A stretch of 64,000 nucleotides of DNA from Panax quinquefolius (GCA_020205615.1 CM035167.1:31850902-31914901); one strand, 5' to 3'. Counted from the stretch's first letter, positions 1-12,020 are shown. Notes: generated by a model from the sequence alone, not told the origin. A program made the numbers and translations.

Positions 1-497
1 ACATGACTTCCTCAAAGACACTACGATCCAGGAAGCTACTCGATACACTACGATCCTTCTTCGTTTCCCCTGGCAGTCTACGAACTCCGAGATCTACTAT
101 CTTGCATACTTCTATTCTGCCTCGATAGCTCTTGAGTTATCCTTGACTCACCTGGCAGACTACGACTTCTGGTGCAATGCTCGATGATCAGACTAGCCTA
201 TCTATTACATCATAAGATCAACCTAACAAGCTTGATCTTTCTATATTTATAGTCCTTGTACATCATTTCTTTTTAAGGACTTTACAAAGCTATTTTGCTT
301 ATGTAGGATCAACCTAACATATTTGATCAATTCATTCTAAGTCCTTGTACATATATTTCTATTATTTATCAAGGACTTTACAGCTTTTCTTAATGCAAGC
401 ATACCTGCATATTCATTCATATATATCATAATCAAATCATATCTTAAATAGGAATATCATTCACATGTTTATTCCTGACACACCTGCGACTCCCCCC

Positions 498-512
498 TCT
501 ATAAATAGAGGG
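498..512 (+). promoter_or_regulatory. LTR-like TATA box
   Basis: A 'ctataaatag' motif sits in a GC-rich context followed by a purine-rich leader, the usual look of a retrotransposon U3 promoter. No host ORF follows it. Confidence 0.4.
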
Positions 513-816
513 CTTGGGGTGGCCATTTTAAGAAAAGAGAGAGGCGAGGAAGCCCTGGCAAATTTGTTTCGTACTTGCAATATACTGAGTGCTTTCTCAT
601 TTTAAACACTTGTGAGCTCACATATAGCTACTCTTGTACCGACGGGAGCCGAGTTTCATCCACTTTAAAGATATAGAAGTCTTCTTTGGCAGCCCACTGT
701 AAGCCTTCTCACACATTTTAAAGTATTTCTCTTCATCTTTGCACACACCCTTCTTCACGTTGAGAGTCGTGTTGCGTGTGTTTGCCCGGACTTCGGTCCG
801 TGATTTTATTTCAGTT

Positions 817-911
817 TGTATATACATATATATTTATATATATATATATATGGACAAACATTATCGAGTTATGCCTCGATTGAGCCTGAACTTGATGCGG
901 GCGTTTATTTG

Positions 912-947
<36 letters not shown>

Positions 948-1001
948 GTGTCGAGGACTTTTGTTCGATGAGCACGGATTTTACATCCTAGCATTTACTC
1001 G

Positions 1002-1089
<88 letters not shown>

Positions 1090-1138
1090 CGAACTCATTG
1101 TTCGATAAGCCTAGATTTTATATTGATGTTTTTATGGC

Positions 1139-1185
<47 letters not shown>

Positions 1186-1404
1186 TCCCACACAGAGTTT
1201 ACCCGTGGTGGTTGATCGCTTTCATAGCTTTCTTTATGTTTAAATCTCGCTTTGGAGTTCACTTACGTGGCGATTGATTGCTTTATACTGACTTTATTTA
1301 CGTTTAAGTCTGCTGGAGTTTCCTCCGTGGTGGTTGATAGCTTTCTGACTTTATTTATATTTTCTGATCTCCCATGGAGGTGCTTCGTGGTGGCTGATCA
1401 TGTT

Positions 1405-1458
<54 letters not shown>
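817..1458. repeat. (TA)n-interrupted tandem repeats
   Basis: Five long TA tracts lie at about 817-851, 914-943, 1003-1083, 1143-1183 and 1420-1458, the last preceded by (GT)n. Between the first four are three related spacers of about 60 bases sharing 'tcga...tt.gatg..' elements. From about 1207 to 1400 a repeat of about 60 bases starting 'cgtggtggttgat' recurs three and a half times. Open frames here encode only Tyr-Ile runs and are not genes. Confidence 0.8.
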
Positions 1459-1459
<1 letters not shown>

Positions 1460-2229
1460 CTTTTATATATATACATGGTTACTGCTTTCATACAAATTGA
1501 GTATCATGTGCACCTAAGAATCATGTGATCACAGATTCAGCCTATTGGATCTAGATTCGGTTCCTGTGATGGACATTCTCAGTTGTAAGTAGCTTGTAAA
1601 TTTATCTGCGGTGTCTGAATTTCCTCAGATGATTTTAATATCCACGAGGAAATTGGCATTATTTTGTACATTATTTTCTTATAGATGCTCCGCATCTCGA
1701 AAATAAAATCAATCAAGCCGAACACTTAATAAAATGGAAGTGTAAAAGGTCTCAATTACTATTGAGCACAAGGGTTTGAAAAATCTCCTTTATAAAACAT
1801 CACTGCCATATCCTGCTAAAAATTGAATTTTTACATAAATTCAAACCTTGTGTATATAGGTGCGAATGAGGCCTCGCACTACTTCCAAATAAACAGCACA
1901 TTGACCCACACACACACACATTTAGATAACAGTTTCTTGAGAAGAGGCGGTCATCGTGGTAACACGGATGTCGGGGGGTGCCTAACACCTTCCCTCCGCA
2001 TAATCAAGTCCCCGGACCCTAATGAATCTCGGTTTCACCGACCCGTTTAATAGTGTCACATCACTGGGTCAATGTGCAAACCCTTTTCCGGTTGTGTTGG
2101 TACAACTATTTAAAAAACTAACTGGCGACTCTTAACAGTCCATCGTCGACATTATACAAGTCGGACCTTTTTCACTTGTTTTTTCAAACAAATCTCACCT
2201 AAAATGAGAACACCAAAGAACAAGTAACG

Positions 2230-2565
2230 GAAAGGGACAACTAAAAATTCTGACGTCGACAACCGGTATTTCAACAGTTAATGGTAAAAGTTTTGCCGTT
2301 ATTTTTATAAAAATGTTATTTTTGTTGCTTTCTATATCTGACAGTTATTCCGTTGTGTGGTCCACCAATGATTGTGTCGTCGTACGGATATTCCCCAACA
2401 AAAAGAATATTCCCCAACCAACGAATATTTTATGACAACTTGCTTACTTTGTAAAATTTGCACATATCACCCATAACTATAACATTATATCAAATCACAC
2501 CTTATTATTCAAAATAATATTTAGAGAAAATTAAATCTTTATTCATAAAAAGTTGGGGTCTTACA
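2230..2565 (-). mobile_element. 5' end fragment of the solo-LTR family
   Basis: Read on the minus strand this starts 'tgtaagacccc' and matches the first few hundred bases of the complete LTR at 40592-44498, including the shared 'cattggtggacc' and 'ggaata' blocks. It stops matching near 2230, so it is a truncated copy with no recognisable target duplication. Confidence 0.65.
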
Positions 2566-3260
2566 ATATGTGTTGAAGATCTCGAGAAAATTAATTCTGA
2601 GGAGAACCAAAGATTTGATAAATGATTTTTCTTTTTTTCTTTTTTTCTCATGTACTATTTTTATTTCCATGTTTAAGGGAAATATGTTTAATTTAATGAG
2701 GAGTATATTTAATTGATTTATCTTGATAAATAAATTTGATTTAATGAATGAAAAATATTTTAATTTTATTAGTTTTTGTTGTGTTTTATTACTTTTTTGC
2801 CCTTTTTAAAACATTAAATATTAAAATGAGTCAAAAATAAATTTTTTTGTGTTGCCTTTTATTTTCTATGTCATTTTTTTACTTTTTTTTTTTTTTACGA
2901 TCACGTATGAAAATCCACATCAGTATATATTTCTTTTTAGCTTTATTTTTTGCTATCATATAAATTTTTTTTGAAGCAATTTAACGTCCATCTAATTTTT
3001 AAAACGAAATGATTCAATTTTATTATTTTAATTAGTTTAATAAAATAATTTAAAAAAATTAAAAAATTAAAATTAAAAATTAAGTGGTGTATTGGATAAA
3101 ACATGCCAACTAAACATTAGTTTTCCGTAAATTTTCACTTATCCGGTATTTTTATCGGGACCGCCAAAAGTTGCCCCAAAGTTTCGGCTCTAGCCTAAAC
3201 TAAGTGGCCGTCTGTTTACCGTCCAATCACAGCGTGTGTGAAAATCCAAACCCCTTTCTT
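2566..3260. other. AT-rich upstream region of the CAT gene
   Basis: This stretch has no ORF of note. It is very AT-rich with several poly(T) and poly(A) runs and presumably contains the transporter promoter. I see no transposon ends in it. Confidence 0.5.
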
Positions 3261-3267
3261 TATAAAT
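3261..3267 (+). promoter_or_regulatory. TATA box of the CAT gene
   Basis: The 'tataaat' motif lies about 97 bases upstream of the ATG at 3364, followed by a CT-rich then GA-rich leader typical of plant 5' untranslated regions. This would place transcription start near 3290-3300. Confidence 0.6.
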
Positions 3268-3363
3268 CCACTCCTCTCTCACTTCTCCATCCTCATCTCT
3301 TTCCTAGAGAGAGAACAATATACATATAACTCCAATATACATATAGAGAGAAGAGGAGTTGTA

Positions 3364-4738
3364 ATGGAGAACCATGGCTCCTCTTTCTCTACCTTTAATT
3401 CTTACATCCGAGCCTTGGCGGACACACCCCACCGTCTCGCCCGACGAGCTGGTTCAGTCTCCACATCTTCCGAAGAGACCAGCCGTCTACGTGACTGGTC
3501 AGGCCCTAACATGCGCAAAACCCTCCGCTGGTACGACCTTGTTTGCTTTGGTGTCGGTGGAATGGTCGGCGCCGGAGTATTCGTCACCACCGGCACCGTC
3601 AGTAGCCAAAAGGCTGGACCTGCCATCGTACTCTCCTACGCCATTGCCGGTTTATGTGCTCTGTTATCTGCCTTTTGTTACACCGAGTTCGCCGTCGAAA
3701 TGCCCGTCGCCGGTGGTGCCTTCAGTTACATCCGAGTCACGTTTGGTGATTACTCCCCTCTTTTAATATATATGAAAAATGATTTTAATGCCCTCAAACA
3801 GAACAGCCACCGTTAAGATATAATTTGTTCATGGCAAATTGTTTTTCAGGCGAATTTGCTGCATTTTTAACGGGTGCGAATCTAATTATAGATTATGTTT
3901 TATCAAATGCGGCAGTGGCGAGAAGTTTAACCACATATTTAGGGACAGCAATTGGTATTTCATCAGCAGGGGTCAAATGGAGATTAACAATCTCTGCACT
4001 CCCAGAAGGATTCAACCAAATCGACTTTATTTCAGTAGTCGTCATCTTAATTCTGACTCTCATTATCTGTTACAGGTTCTTCATAAACCCAATTTCAGTC
4101 CCATTCTTAAATCTCAATTTTTTGGTTTTTAATTTTTAATTAATTTCCAATTTTTTTAATGCAGTACAAGAGAGAGTTCGGTCTTGAACATGATTTTCAC
4201 GGCGCTTCACATTGCATTCGTTGTGTTCATAATCGTTGTTGGGTTTTGGAGGGGTGAGAAGAAAAACTTCGCGGAGCCTGCCGACCCGAATCATGCGGGT
4301 GGGTTCTTTCCATACGGAGCTGCTGGGGTTTTCAATGGTGCTGCTCTGGTTTATTTGAGCTATATTGGGTATGATGCAGTTTCGACTATGGCTGAGGAAG
4401 TGAAAAACCCGGTTAAGGACATCCCTGTTGGAGTCTCGGGTTCTGTTATCATTGTTACGATTCTTTACTGTTTGATGGCAGCTTCAATGTCTATGTTGCT
4501 TCCTTATGATATGGTAATAATATTTTTAATGCTAATTAATACCTAATTAAATTTAACAGTATGCACATTGGATTGACTATACTGTCCTTGATTATTTCTG
4601 ATATAGTATATATATCTATTTGGGTTAAAGTTAATCTGTGGGACGATTGGGATTTATCTCAAACTTTGAGCAGTAGGATGATTTATTTAGTTAAATTGGA
4701 AATTTAAAATCGTTTGTATTTTATTAGATATATTTATT

Positions 4739-4780
<42 letters not shown>

Positions 4781-5384
4781 TTACTTTATTTATGGCTCTT
4801 TTATGATTTGGTAAAATTGTGTTATACAATTTGTATTTATCTTCATATACCTCAGTCCTCAATGAATGTCTTTATTGCATTTTTTATGGAATTTGAGAAA
4901 GTAACGCTCAGCAAGTGTGGACCTCAAAGTAAAATATACAATATTTGATTCTCTATTAATGGGTCCCAAGAAAGTTTATCTGGATTATATAAGGCAATTA
5001 GGCAATTAAACTATTGATATTGTTCTTGAGATTATGAAAATGACATGATTTATTCAAAATAATATAGAGTTTTTTCTTTTAATAAATATTCTACTGTATC
5101 AGTACTTTACTGAGAGCCTCTTTTGCATGGGATGGGGATGATCATGCAGATTGATCGAAATGACCCATTTTCAGCAGCTTTCAAGGGAAAATCAGATGGT
5201 TGGAAATGGGTATCAAATGTAATTGGGGCTGGGGCCAGTTTCGGAATACTAACGTCCTTGCTGGTTGCAATGTTGGGTCAAGCTCGATACATGTGTGTGA
5301 TCGGACGGTCGAGCGTGGTCCCGGCTTGGTTCGCCAGGGTCCATCCAAAGACATCGACGCCTGTCAACGCCTCCGCTTTCCTTG
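3364..5384 (+). CDS. CAT: Cationic amino acid transporter, exons 1-4
   Basis: This encodes an amino acid permease of the APC superfamily, which moves amino acids across a membrane with 12-14 helices. Exons are 3364-3745, 3850-4075, 4165-4513 and 5150-5384. All three introns between them are GT-AG and the joins keep the frame (TFG/EF, ICY/STR, PYDM/ID). Family signatures include 'FGVGGMVGAGVFVTTG' in helix 1, 'SYAIAGLCALLSAFCYTEFA', 'PVAGGAFSYIR', 'GANLIIDYVLSNAAVAR', 'SYIGYDAVSTMAEEVKNP' and 'LGQARYM'. The ATG at 3364 is the first after the TATA box and gives an N-terminus (TPHRLARR...SVSTSSEE) like plant CAT proteins, closest in my judgement to the CAT8 type. Joined to the distal exon 5 the protein would be 586 residues, the usual CAT length. 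Joined to the local exon 5 it stops early. Intron 3 holds a (TA)n tract near 4740-4772. Confidence 0.9.
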
Positions 5385-7640
5385 GTACGGTTTTCTGTGT
5401 ATATGAGCTTTGGAATGTGTGTGTGATTGTGGTCTATTGTGTTTGTACTTGGTACCATTTTGATTTGTTTGTTTTTGCAAGTTGGGCCATTCTGAAAACT
5501 GGGACCCTACATTAGAACCGTTTGGTTGGAGCATCCCTTTGTTGGAGCATCCCTTTTACAAAGGGCTTTTTTTTGAATGTTTGTTTGTCATGGGATTCAT
5601 AAGTGTCTTCTACCCCTTGTGTGGTCCACTCTTTTAAGACAGACAACTTCAAATAATAGTTATTTTAGGTTTATTCCAAACTGTGTAAATAGTAATTAAT
5701 TTTACTGTGGTAACATATTGTGTTTTTGTGGGATAATTATTTGGGTAGGAAACTGAATTTGGATTATTGCAATTCCTTATTGATGTTACTGTAGTAAAAC
5801 CAACTTGTTCCCCCAACTTATTATGGCCACTGCCTGATCCTAGTCTTGCCAAGGCATAGTTAAAACCTTCTGAGCAAAACATATTTTATTAGTATATTAT
5901 AAGCATATCATATACAAATGTCTAGTTTGTAGGGTATAAAAAGACTCAAAACATTAGCTTGCATTCAAAAAAGCGGTAACAATATGTTTGTGTGTGTGTG
6001 TTTACTGTTTTATTTTGACTTTTTATATAATTATTTTAGAATGGAAGCGTATCAAAGGAACTCCTACTCTGAACATTTGTGGCTTTTCACTTTTCATATA
6101 CCAAGTTGAATGCTTCCAGTCTATAGCCAGCTGTTTCTAAGCTTTTGACTTGATAATTTATCTACTTCTGGATGAAATTTTAGTTTTATCCAATATCACA
6201 GGCTGATATTGAATGGGTCCTCCACCAAGGAATCAAATTCTTAGTTCCACTTCTATATCTTGCTTAGCCAAAAGTAATAATGCTGTGGTTATATACCAGT
6301 ACATTGCTCTGGTGATATGGCTCTCATTGACAAAGTACATTAGAGATCAAAGTAGATAGCTTGATTTATTCTGAGAATTTTTGTACAATCCAAGGACACC
6401 ATTCCTCAAACACATTGCCAAGTTGCATTACCGATGAGAGAGAGAGAGGGAGAGAGAGAGAGAGTACATAAGCTTTATCCTTTTCTTATGAGTTTTTTGG
6501 TTGCAATTCAAAAAATCCATTCCTTGACAGAGAAAATTACAAATTTGAAGATGTAGATAGTTGTGTATGTTTGTTGGAAATTAGAAATAGGTAGGATATA
6601 AGCTTAATAGATTAGATGAAAGATCGGATTAAGATACTAATCGTAAACATACAAGTGTACCTTTATCTCAACTCTTTATTTATTTAAAGAAATTAGATAG
6701 AATGAGGAATTAATTTGCATAGATTGTTGAAGTGGCCTGAGGAAGGGATAAGTAGTTCTCTAATTCTGTATCTAATACCCTTTTGTACTTTAAATACAGA
6801 AATCCGCTATTTCAGGATTGTGAAATTCCCAAAAGAGTCCAAGCAAAAAATGCTGATTAATAATTTGATGAACAAATGATATCTTCTATAATGGGGATAA
6901 CTTTTTCGAAGCCTTTAAATACAGTGGTGGAACAATTTCTTTATTTGCTTAGTTATTTTATTTCTCTCTTACATATTCCCCTGAACAAAGTCACTGTCAG
7001 ATGCTTCTGAAATATGATTTGAGCTACACATTTCACATTGACTATATGATTCTTATAGAATCTTGTTTAAAAGTGATGTTTCCAGTGCTATGTTATCGCT
7101 ATTTCGGCTTGTGTTATCTTAATGGCACATTTTTATCCTATCTTTAGGTTTCTGCCAATATCTGTATGTCTATTTCAGGTTTTCTGAACCAGCATGTGGA
7201 TAAGAATATCATATAACTGGAAAGTTAGCATCATGACATCCTGAATCTTGACCATTTTGTTTTAGCATATTCTTATTCCTTTAATATTTGCCTTTTGAAG
7301 ATTTGTGATCTATAAATTGACAATTTCAATTCTTGCAAGTTGATACACTGAAAAAGACGTCTTGCAGAAAGCAACTAAAATAAAAACTAGTGTCAAGTCT
7401 AACTGCAGACCATCCCTCCTAATGAATAGGCAGTGTATTTATTAGTTTTACTTAGTATTGCATCATAATAGCAAATCCAAACCTATTGTAGCGAAATGAT
7501 AAATTAGTGACAAGATATCCAAGGTCTGTGTTGAGTAGAATTAACATGTAAATAAAGATAAGCAAAATTTATGTTCTTATACCTGGTTGTTAACTATCTA
7601 GACTTGCGAAGCTAACACATGGATTTACTCTCCTTTACAG
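5385..7640 (+). other. CAT intron 4, its right part later duplicated
   Basis: The donor 'gtacgg' follows exon 4 and the acceptor 'ctttacag' precedes exon 5. From about 5997, inside a (GT)n tract, the sequence is repeated nearly base for base from 31654. A GA tract at 6435-6464 is about twice as long as its partner at 32092-32107. No gene is seen inside the intron. Confidence 0.85.
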
Positions 7641-8206
7641 GAATCTGCACTGCAGCTATAGCTATTTTCACTGATCTAAGCATCCTCCTCAACCTTGTAT
7701 CTATTGGCACACTCTTTGTCTTCTACATGGTAGCAAATGCTGTAATTTATAGACGTTATGTCTCGGTGGGGACCACAAATCCATGGCCTACGTTGTCTTT
7801 CCTCTTTTGCCTTTCACTCACGTCCATCATATTTAGCCTCCTTTGGCATTTTGCACCACCAGGCAAGCCCAAGGCCTTCATGCTTGGTGTCTGCATTGCA
7901 ATTGCTATAGGTGTTCTACAATTGTTCCATTGCATGGTCCCCAAGCGAAAAGCCTGAATTTTGGGGGTGCCACTAATGCCATGGATACCATCACTCTCAA
8001 TCTTCCTTAACATATTTTTGTTGGGGGCTCTTGACCGGCGATCGTACGAGCGATTCGGATTCTTTTCGGCTCTTGTAGTGCTTGTATATGTTCTCTACAG
8101 TGTTCATGCTAGCTTTGATGCTGAGGAAGATGGGAGTCTTAGTCAAAAGAATGGTGACTTTTTGAAGGAATCAATTGGCAATGAGGATTATATTCTCAAA
8201 GTGTAA
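7641..8206 (+). pseudogene. CAT: CAT exon 5, proximal copy with premature stop
   Basis: This is the exon nearest the donor at 5384. It encodes the last part of the transporter (GICTAAIAIF..., several hydrophobic helices, then an acidic tail ending EDYILKV). Compared with the distal copy it has three small differences at about 7940-7970: two net bases are missing before a TGA at 7955-7957, and one more is missing in a G run after it. The original frame is thus regained but only past the stop. A product using it would end after 'MVPKRKA' and lose about 87 residues. The differences sit in short homopolymers (CCCC, AAAA, GGGGG), so sequencing error is possible. The splice acceptor is identical to that of the distal copy. 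Confidence 0.85.
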
Positions 8207-8944
8207 ATACCTCCTTTGCTAACTCCTTCCCTTTTAACGTCTTATCCAGCTTTTTGTTTAGTTGATGGATTACATAAAAAAGGTTGAAAAGATTAGAACA
8301 AAATAGGATAGACTGCAATTTTTACAGTAGCAATTTGTACAGTTGTTTTCTGGTCGCGACTTGCAGGTTTATGTTGAAATTATTGTATATTTGGCCCTGT
8401 GGTCCATCAACTTTTAGAGTTAAAAGAGTCTTTGCATAAGTGACAAACAGTTAAAGAAGGAAGCTAAGATGCTGGAATTATTTCTCGACTAATTTTTCCT
8501 TTCGGAATATGATGCATCTCGTCTCTGTTTTTTTGTTAAAGATGTGTCATTTTATATGCAAAGTAGTAAATTCTTTTCCTAGAACTTATCAAATCATGGC
8601 AATTCGATTGATCTTACTTTTCAGATGTGCTTTTATTTCTCTTACTAGTATGTTGTATGGATTGACTTTTTAAGAATTTTTATTGTGGCCTGCTAAAGGT
8701 AAGGAAGCAATTTTCAAACTTTTGGACTTGGCCAAAAATAAAATAGCAAAATTTTGAGTTGAAAAGGAAGGGAGTTCCGACAGGGATGACAATTGAACTC
8801 GTATCTGTGTGGACTTATCTGTCCCCGTACTGATGGAGCAGGTATTTTGACCATTGACTTGGGTGTAGGGGACCAAGGGGTGGAGGGGTGAAGAATTATT
8901 GAAAGAAAAAATATCAGGATGGATTTTTAATATTTTTATGTATA
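8207..8944. other. CAT 3' untranslated and flanking region, unit A
   Basis: Nearly identical to 33850-34587 (I count only a few substitutions over about 730 bases). It contains no ORF with family resemblance and presumably holds the 3' untranslated region. Confidence 0.6.
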
Positions 8945-9211
8945 TACTCACTCCTATTGATTAAATGACGTTTTAGAGAGTTTAATTTTATTCTATATAA
9001 GTATCGTTTTGGAATCTCTATGTAATATTGCACTATTTTTTTTCTAATTTACCCCTCTATTTAATATGCTTAGTAAATACAATTTCATGAATGAGAAGAG
9101 ACAATTGTGGAAAGAGAAATAATTAATTAGAGATACAAAAGATATTTTGTGTTATTTCTTAATAAGTGTGCTTAACTCTAAAATATCATTTAATCTGAAT
9201 AGGAGGGAGTA
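8945..9211. mobile_element. Stowaway-like MITE, unit A
   Basis: About 267 bases with terminal inverted repeats: 'tactcactcctattgatt' at the left and the inverse of 'tactccctcctattcag' at the right, both continuing into 'aaatgacgttttagag'-like sequence. It is non-coding. Its partner in unit B is 34588-34855. Confidence 0.75.
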
Positions 9212-9227
9212 TAATTTAGTCATGTAT

Positions 9228-9526
9228 TACTCCCTTCGTCCCAGGATGAAAATCTTGATTACTATTTTGGATAGTTTCATGTTAAATGTCCACTTTCATT
9301 TAATAACCGAATTTTTACATAATTTTTCCTATTATACCTTAACATTAATATCTTATAATTTTTTATTACAATTCTCTCTCCATATTCAATAAGTATAATA
9401 AGTCACTCTCTCACCTATATTGGAAATGATTAATGAAATATTATTATGAGTAATTTTGTCATTTAATTTCTCTTCTTAATATGCGTAAAAAATCACCAAA
9501 ATTTTTATCCTGGAACAGGGAGAGTA
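9228..9526. mobile_element. Stowaway-like MITE b, unit A
   Basis: About 299 bases starting 'tactcccttcgtccca' and ending with the inverse of 'tactctccctgttcca'. The inner inverted parts read 'ggatgaaaat' and 'atttttatcc'. The partner is 34872-35174. Confidence 0.75.
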
Positions 9527-9718
9527 CTATTTATTTAAAATATTCTTATCACATAAATACTTTTTACTACTTTTTTTTATTGATCTATTTATACGTTATA
9601 TACTTTATAGCAAGGATGATGACAATTAAATTACAAGACAAATAGACAAATGTTGATGAGATTGACAAACAAATGTCATTATTTTTATTAAATTTGTTGA
9701 CGAGGGCATGAAATTACT

Positions 9719-9720
<2 letters not shown>

Positions 9721-9769
<49 letters not shown>

Positions 9770-10014
9770 CTTCCGTCCTAGAATAAAAAATTTTTATTAT
9801 TATTTTGGGTAGTTTCAGTATTAAATATCAACTTTCTTTTAATAACTAAATTTTCTGCATTTTTTACTTAGTATGCCTAAAGTAGATTAAATATCTCATA
9901 CTTTTCTTATTCTAATTCTCTATATTTAATGGCGTTATTATGGATAATTTTGTCATTTTATTCCTCTTTTTAATATTAATAAAAAATCTACCAGAATTTT
10001 TATCCTAAAACGGA

Positions 10015-10056
<42 letters not shown>
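9721..10056. repeat. MITE c flanked by (TA)n tracts, unit A
   Basis: A third MITE of the same family (about 9766-10018, ends 'ctccttccgtccta' and 'tcctaaaacggag') is flanked on both sides by TA microsatellites (9721-9765 and 10019-10056). This suggests the TA target site expanded after insertion. The partner is about 35370-35702. Confidence 0.7.
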
Positions 10057-10058
<2 letters not shown>

Positions 10059-10160
10059 CGCACGTGCAGACATTCATTGCTGAACGTCCATTGTATCATC
10101 CAGACTAAAAATATAAGCTATTCACATTCCTATTATTAGACATTCTCATCGCATAATTAA

Positions 10161-10378
10161 TACTCCCTCCGTTGAAGGATAAAAGTCTTTATTATTATTT
10201 TGGGTTGTCCCATGTTAAATGTCATTTTTCTTTTAATAACCAAACTTTTCTGGCATTTTTTTTATTTATAAAGTAGCATTAAATATCTCATACTTTTCTT
10301 ATTCTAATTCTCTCTCCATATTTAATGACATTATTATGAACAATTTTGTCATTTTATTTATCCTGGACGGAGGGAGTA
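10161..10378. mobile_element. Stowaway-like MITE d, unit A
   Basis: A fourth copy, bounded by 'tactccctccgttgaagg' and 'tcctggacggagggagta'. It is about 40 bases shorter than its unit B partner (35805-36061), having lost sequence near its right end. Confidence 0.75.
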
Positions 10379-10796
10379 TGCGATAGGTGGATTCACGTAA
10401 TTAATTAAAAAAAAGGGTTTCCGCACAACTATTCTGCGGTAAGTCCATTCTGCGGTGTTTGAAGCTCGCCAGCATGACTGCTCTCCATCCTGTTACCTCT
10501 TCATCACGTGGAAAGCTTCTTGTAATCGTCTCCTGCCATGAGCATGATTCGACTCTCCAATTCCTCCTTCACAATTTCGTGCACTCAGATCCTTGCACTT
10601 CATCGCAACCTACAAATAACAAATGGAAATTGATGAAATCAGTAGGATTATCATAAAAAAATACAAAAAACTTATTCGGTGAATAGTTATCATACAATTT
10701 AATTTTTCTATCATATAATGTCCTGATTAAATATAAGACATTGAATTATCGATAAGTTATAAATGCACAACTTTAAAGATGAAAAAAAAAACCAAT
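10379..10796. other. Intergenic spacer with one exon-like island, unit A
   Basis: Apart from the exon-like stretch at 10497-10609 (own entry) I see nothing functional. The partner is 36062-36478. Confidence 0.5.
10497..10609 (-). pseudogene. Exon-like fragment of an unidentified gene
   Basis: On the minus strand a good acceptor ('ttatttgtag') is followed by an open stretch reading VAMKCKDLSARNC... through GRRRLQEAFHVMKR and then a donor ('ag/gtaaca'). I do not recognise the protein. The 113-base island is far less AT-rich than its surroundings and is kept in both duplicated units (36180-36292), but no neighbouring exons are visible. It may be a relic of a gene or of a captured fragment. This is inference from splice-like borders and composition. 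Confidence 0.3.
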
Positions 10797-10933
10797 TACA
10801 CCCTCCGTTCCTTAATATAGGTCGTTTTAGACATGTGCACAAGAATTAAGGAAATGATTGAAAAGCATTAATTATAGTATCAATTGTCTATAATACCTTT
10901 CACCTCACTTATCTCATAAATATGGATCAAAAG
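10797..10933. mobile_element. Left half of a MITE split by the Tat/Retand element
   Basis: Starts with a Stowaway-like terminus (c-tccctccgttccttaatat-a-ggtcgttttaga, split here for brevity) and ends at AAAAG (10929-10933). The missing right half lies 49 kb away at 60013-60145, where the inverse terminus ends '...ggaatggagggagta'. The two halves mark the insertion site of the element between them. Confidence 0.8.
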
Positions 10934-11601
10934 TGTTAACGCCAAGTTTCGTCTGCGCGTCCAATCACATAATCCACGCGTTGAAACCTGCACAATAACG
11001 GATCACATAGAAGCTTGACGGCCGTGCCGCCGGGGGATAGCTCTGGTGTGAGAATAAGTACATGTCGTTCACAAGGTTTAACAATGGAGGCTTAAGTGTT
11101 TAGTGTTCAAAGATGTATTACCTGTTAATTGTAACATTGGCCTTGTATTTATAGTACTCTCACCACCTTAGAATCCTTCTCCGAGTCGGAATAGGACTCC
11201 TAAATATGGTAGCTGCCATATTTGGGTCCAACATAATCTTCTTAAAAGGTGCAAGTAGAATCCCTTTCCAATACTACCTTTGGAGTTGTCTTATCAACGT
11301 ATGATTAGGGTTAGGACCCCTAACCACGTAATCCCCTTATCACTCCCAACTCTGCGTGTGGGTCCATCCATTGCATGTGCCCAACCATCAATCATCATAA
11401 ACACCGGTGCGGGCCTCGGTCCAAAAGACGCGAAGACCCAGACCAGGCCTTCACGATCATCAACGGGATCCGGCTATGGGCTCGGGTATCCGAACCCTAA
11501 CGATCCTCGAACTCCTATATGCCTTGGCCATATCATTGACCTCATCGATTCGGCCCGGGCCCTACCACAATGACATGGTGGTCGGTAAAACACTCCGAAC
11601 A
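10934..11601 (-). repeat. Terminal LTR of the Tat/Retand element, left end
   Basis: 668 bases, TGTT...AACA ends, with a TATA motif on the minus strand (11145-11154) so that U3 faces the interior and U5 is outermost. The purine tract just inside it ('aaggggactaggggg' on the minus strand, about 11605-11620) fits a polypurine tract. This is the expected orientation for the 3' LTR of a minus-strand element. Its counterpart at 59345-60012 is inverted relative to it and differs at roughly 8 percent in the outer 110 bases. Confidence 0.8.
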
Positions 11602-11803
11602 TTGCCCCCTAGTCCCCTTGTTATAAGATATTTATGACATGAGGCTTGAAAGGACACGAATGTAAATAGTCACGTCCGGTAATGATGAACCGTCTTGGGA
11701 ACCCAAACGGTTTCTCTTTAATTCAAGAGCCGGTACACGTCTTTCCAAGGCTGGGCTCCACACGCCATAAAAATAAGCATACAGGAAGCCGTGCTAAACG
11801 TGC

Positions 11804-11810
11804 TATATAA
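11804..11810 (+). promoter_or_regulatory. TATA box for the plus-strand ORF, unit A
   Basis: 'tatataa' lies 217 bases upstream of the ATG at 12021, outside the LTR, and is conserved in unit B at 47670-47676. It would let the extra ORF be transcribed independently of gag-pol. Confidence 0.5.
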
Positions 11811-12020
11811 GTCTCTTAACACCCATCACTGTCACTTTTTCGAGCCTTTATCCATTTCAAATTCTCACCAAATTTTTTCGGTAAGGGCGATTTCCGGCAA
11901 GTATTCCATTTCCACAGATCCTTTGATTTTCATCATCCTGTTAGTTTTCTAGCTTCATCCTTGTCCGTTTTCTTCCAAAAAACTCTCAGCTGTGTCTCAT
12001 TCCCTTCCAAAACACCTCAA

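Larger units (their letters stand above)
1..2229. mobile_element. LTR-retrotransposon-derived sequence, degraded
   Basis: No host gene is visible. The sequence at 495-545 (a short GC-rich stretch, then a TATA box, then a purine-rich leader) looks like an LTR U3/R boundary read on the plus strand. The stretch 1930-2145, which includes a 'ggtgcctaacaccttccc' motif and a 'ctggcgactct' motif, resembles untranslated LTR or leader sequence of plant Ty3/gypsy elements. No target duplication or pair of LTRs can be defined because the left part lies outside the window. Five (TA)n tracts interrupt the 817-1458 part. The call as retroelement debris is inference from these motifs. Confidence 0.5.

Noticed and set aside
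739..1500. Three plus-strand ORFs rich in Tyr-Ile repeats
   Set aside because: They are translations of (TA)n microsatellites, with no start context or domain.
10705..10785. Resemblance of 'gattaaatataagacat...aaatgcacaac' to the copia LTR at about 17245-17325
   Set aside because: It is only a short stretch without LTR ends or target duplication. At most it is an old relic, so it is not annotated as an element.
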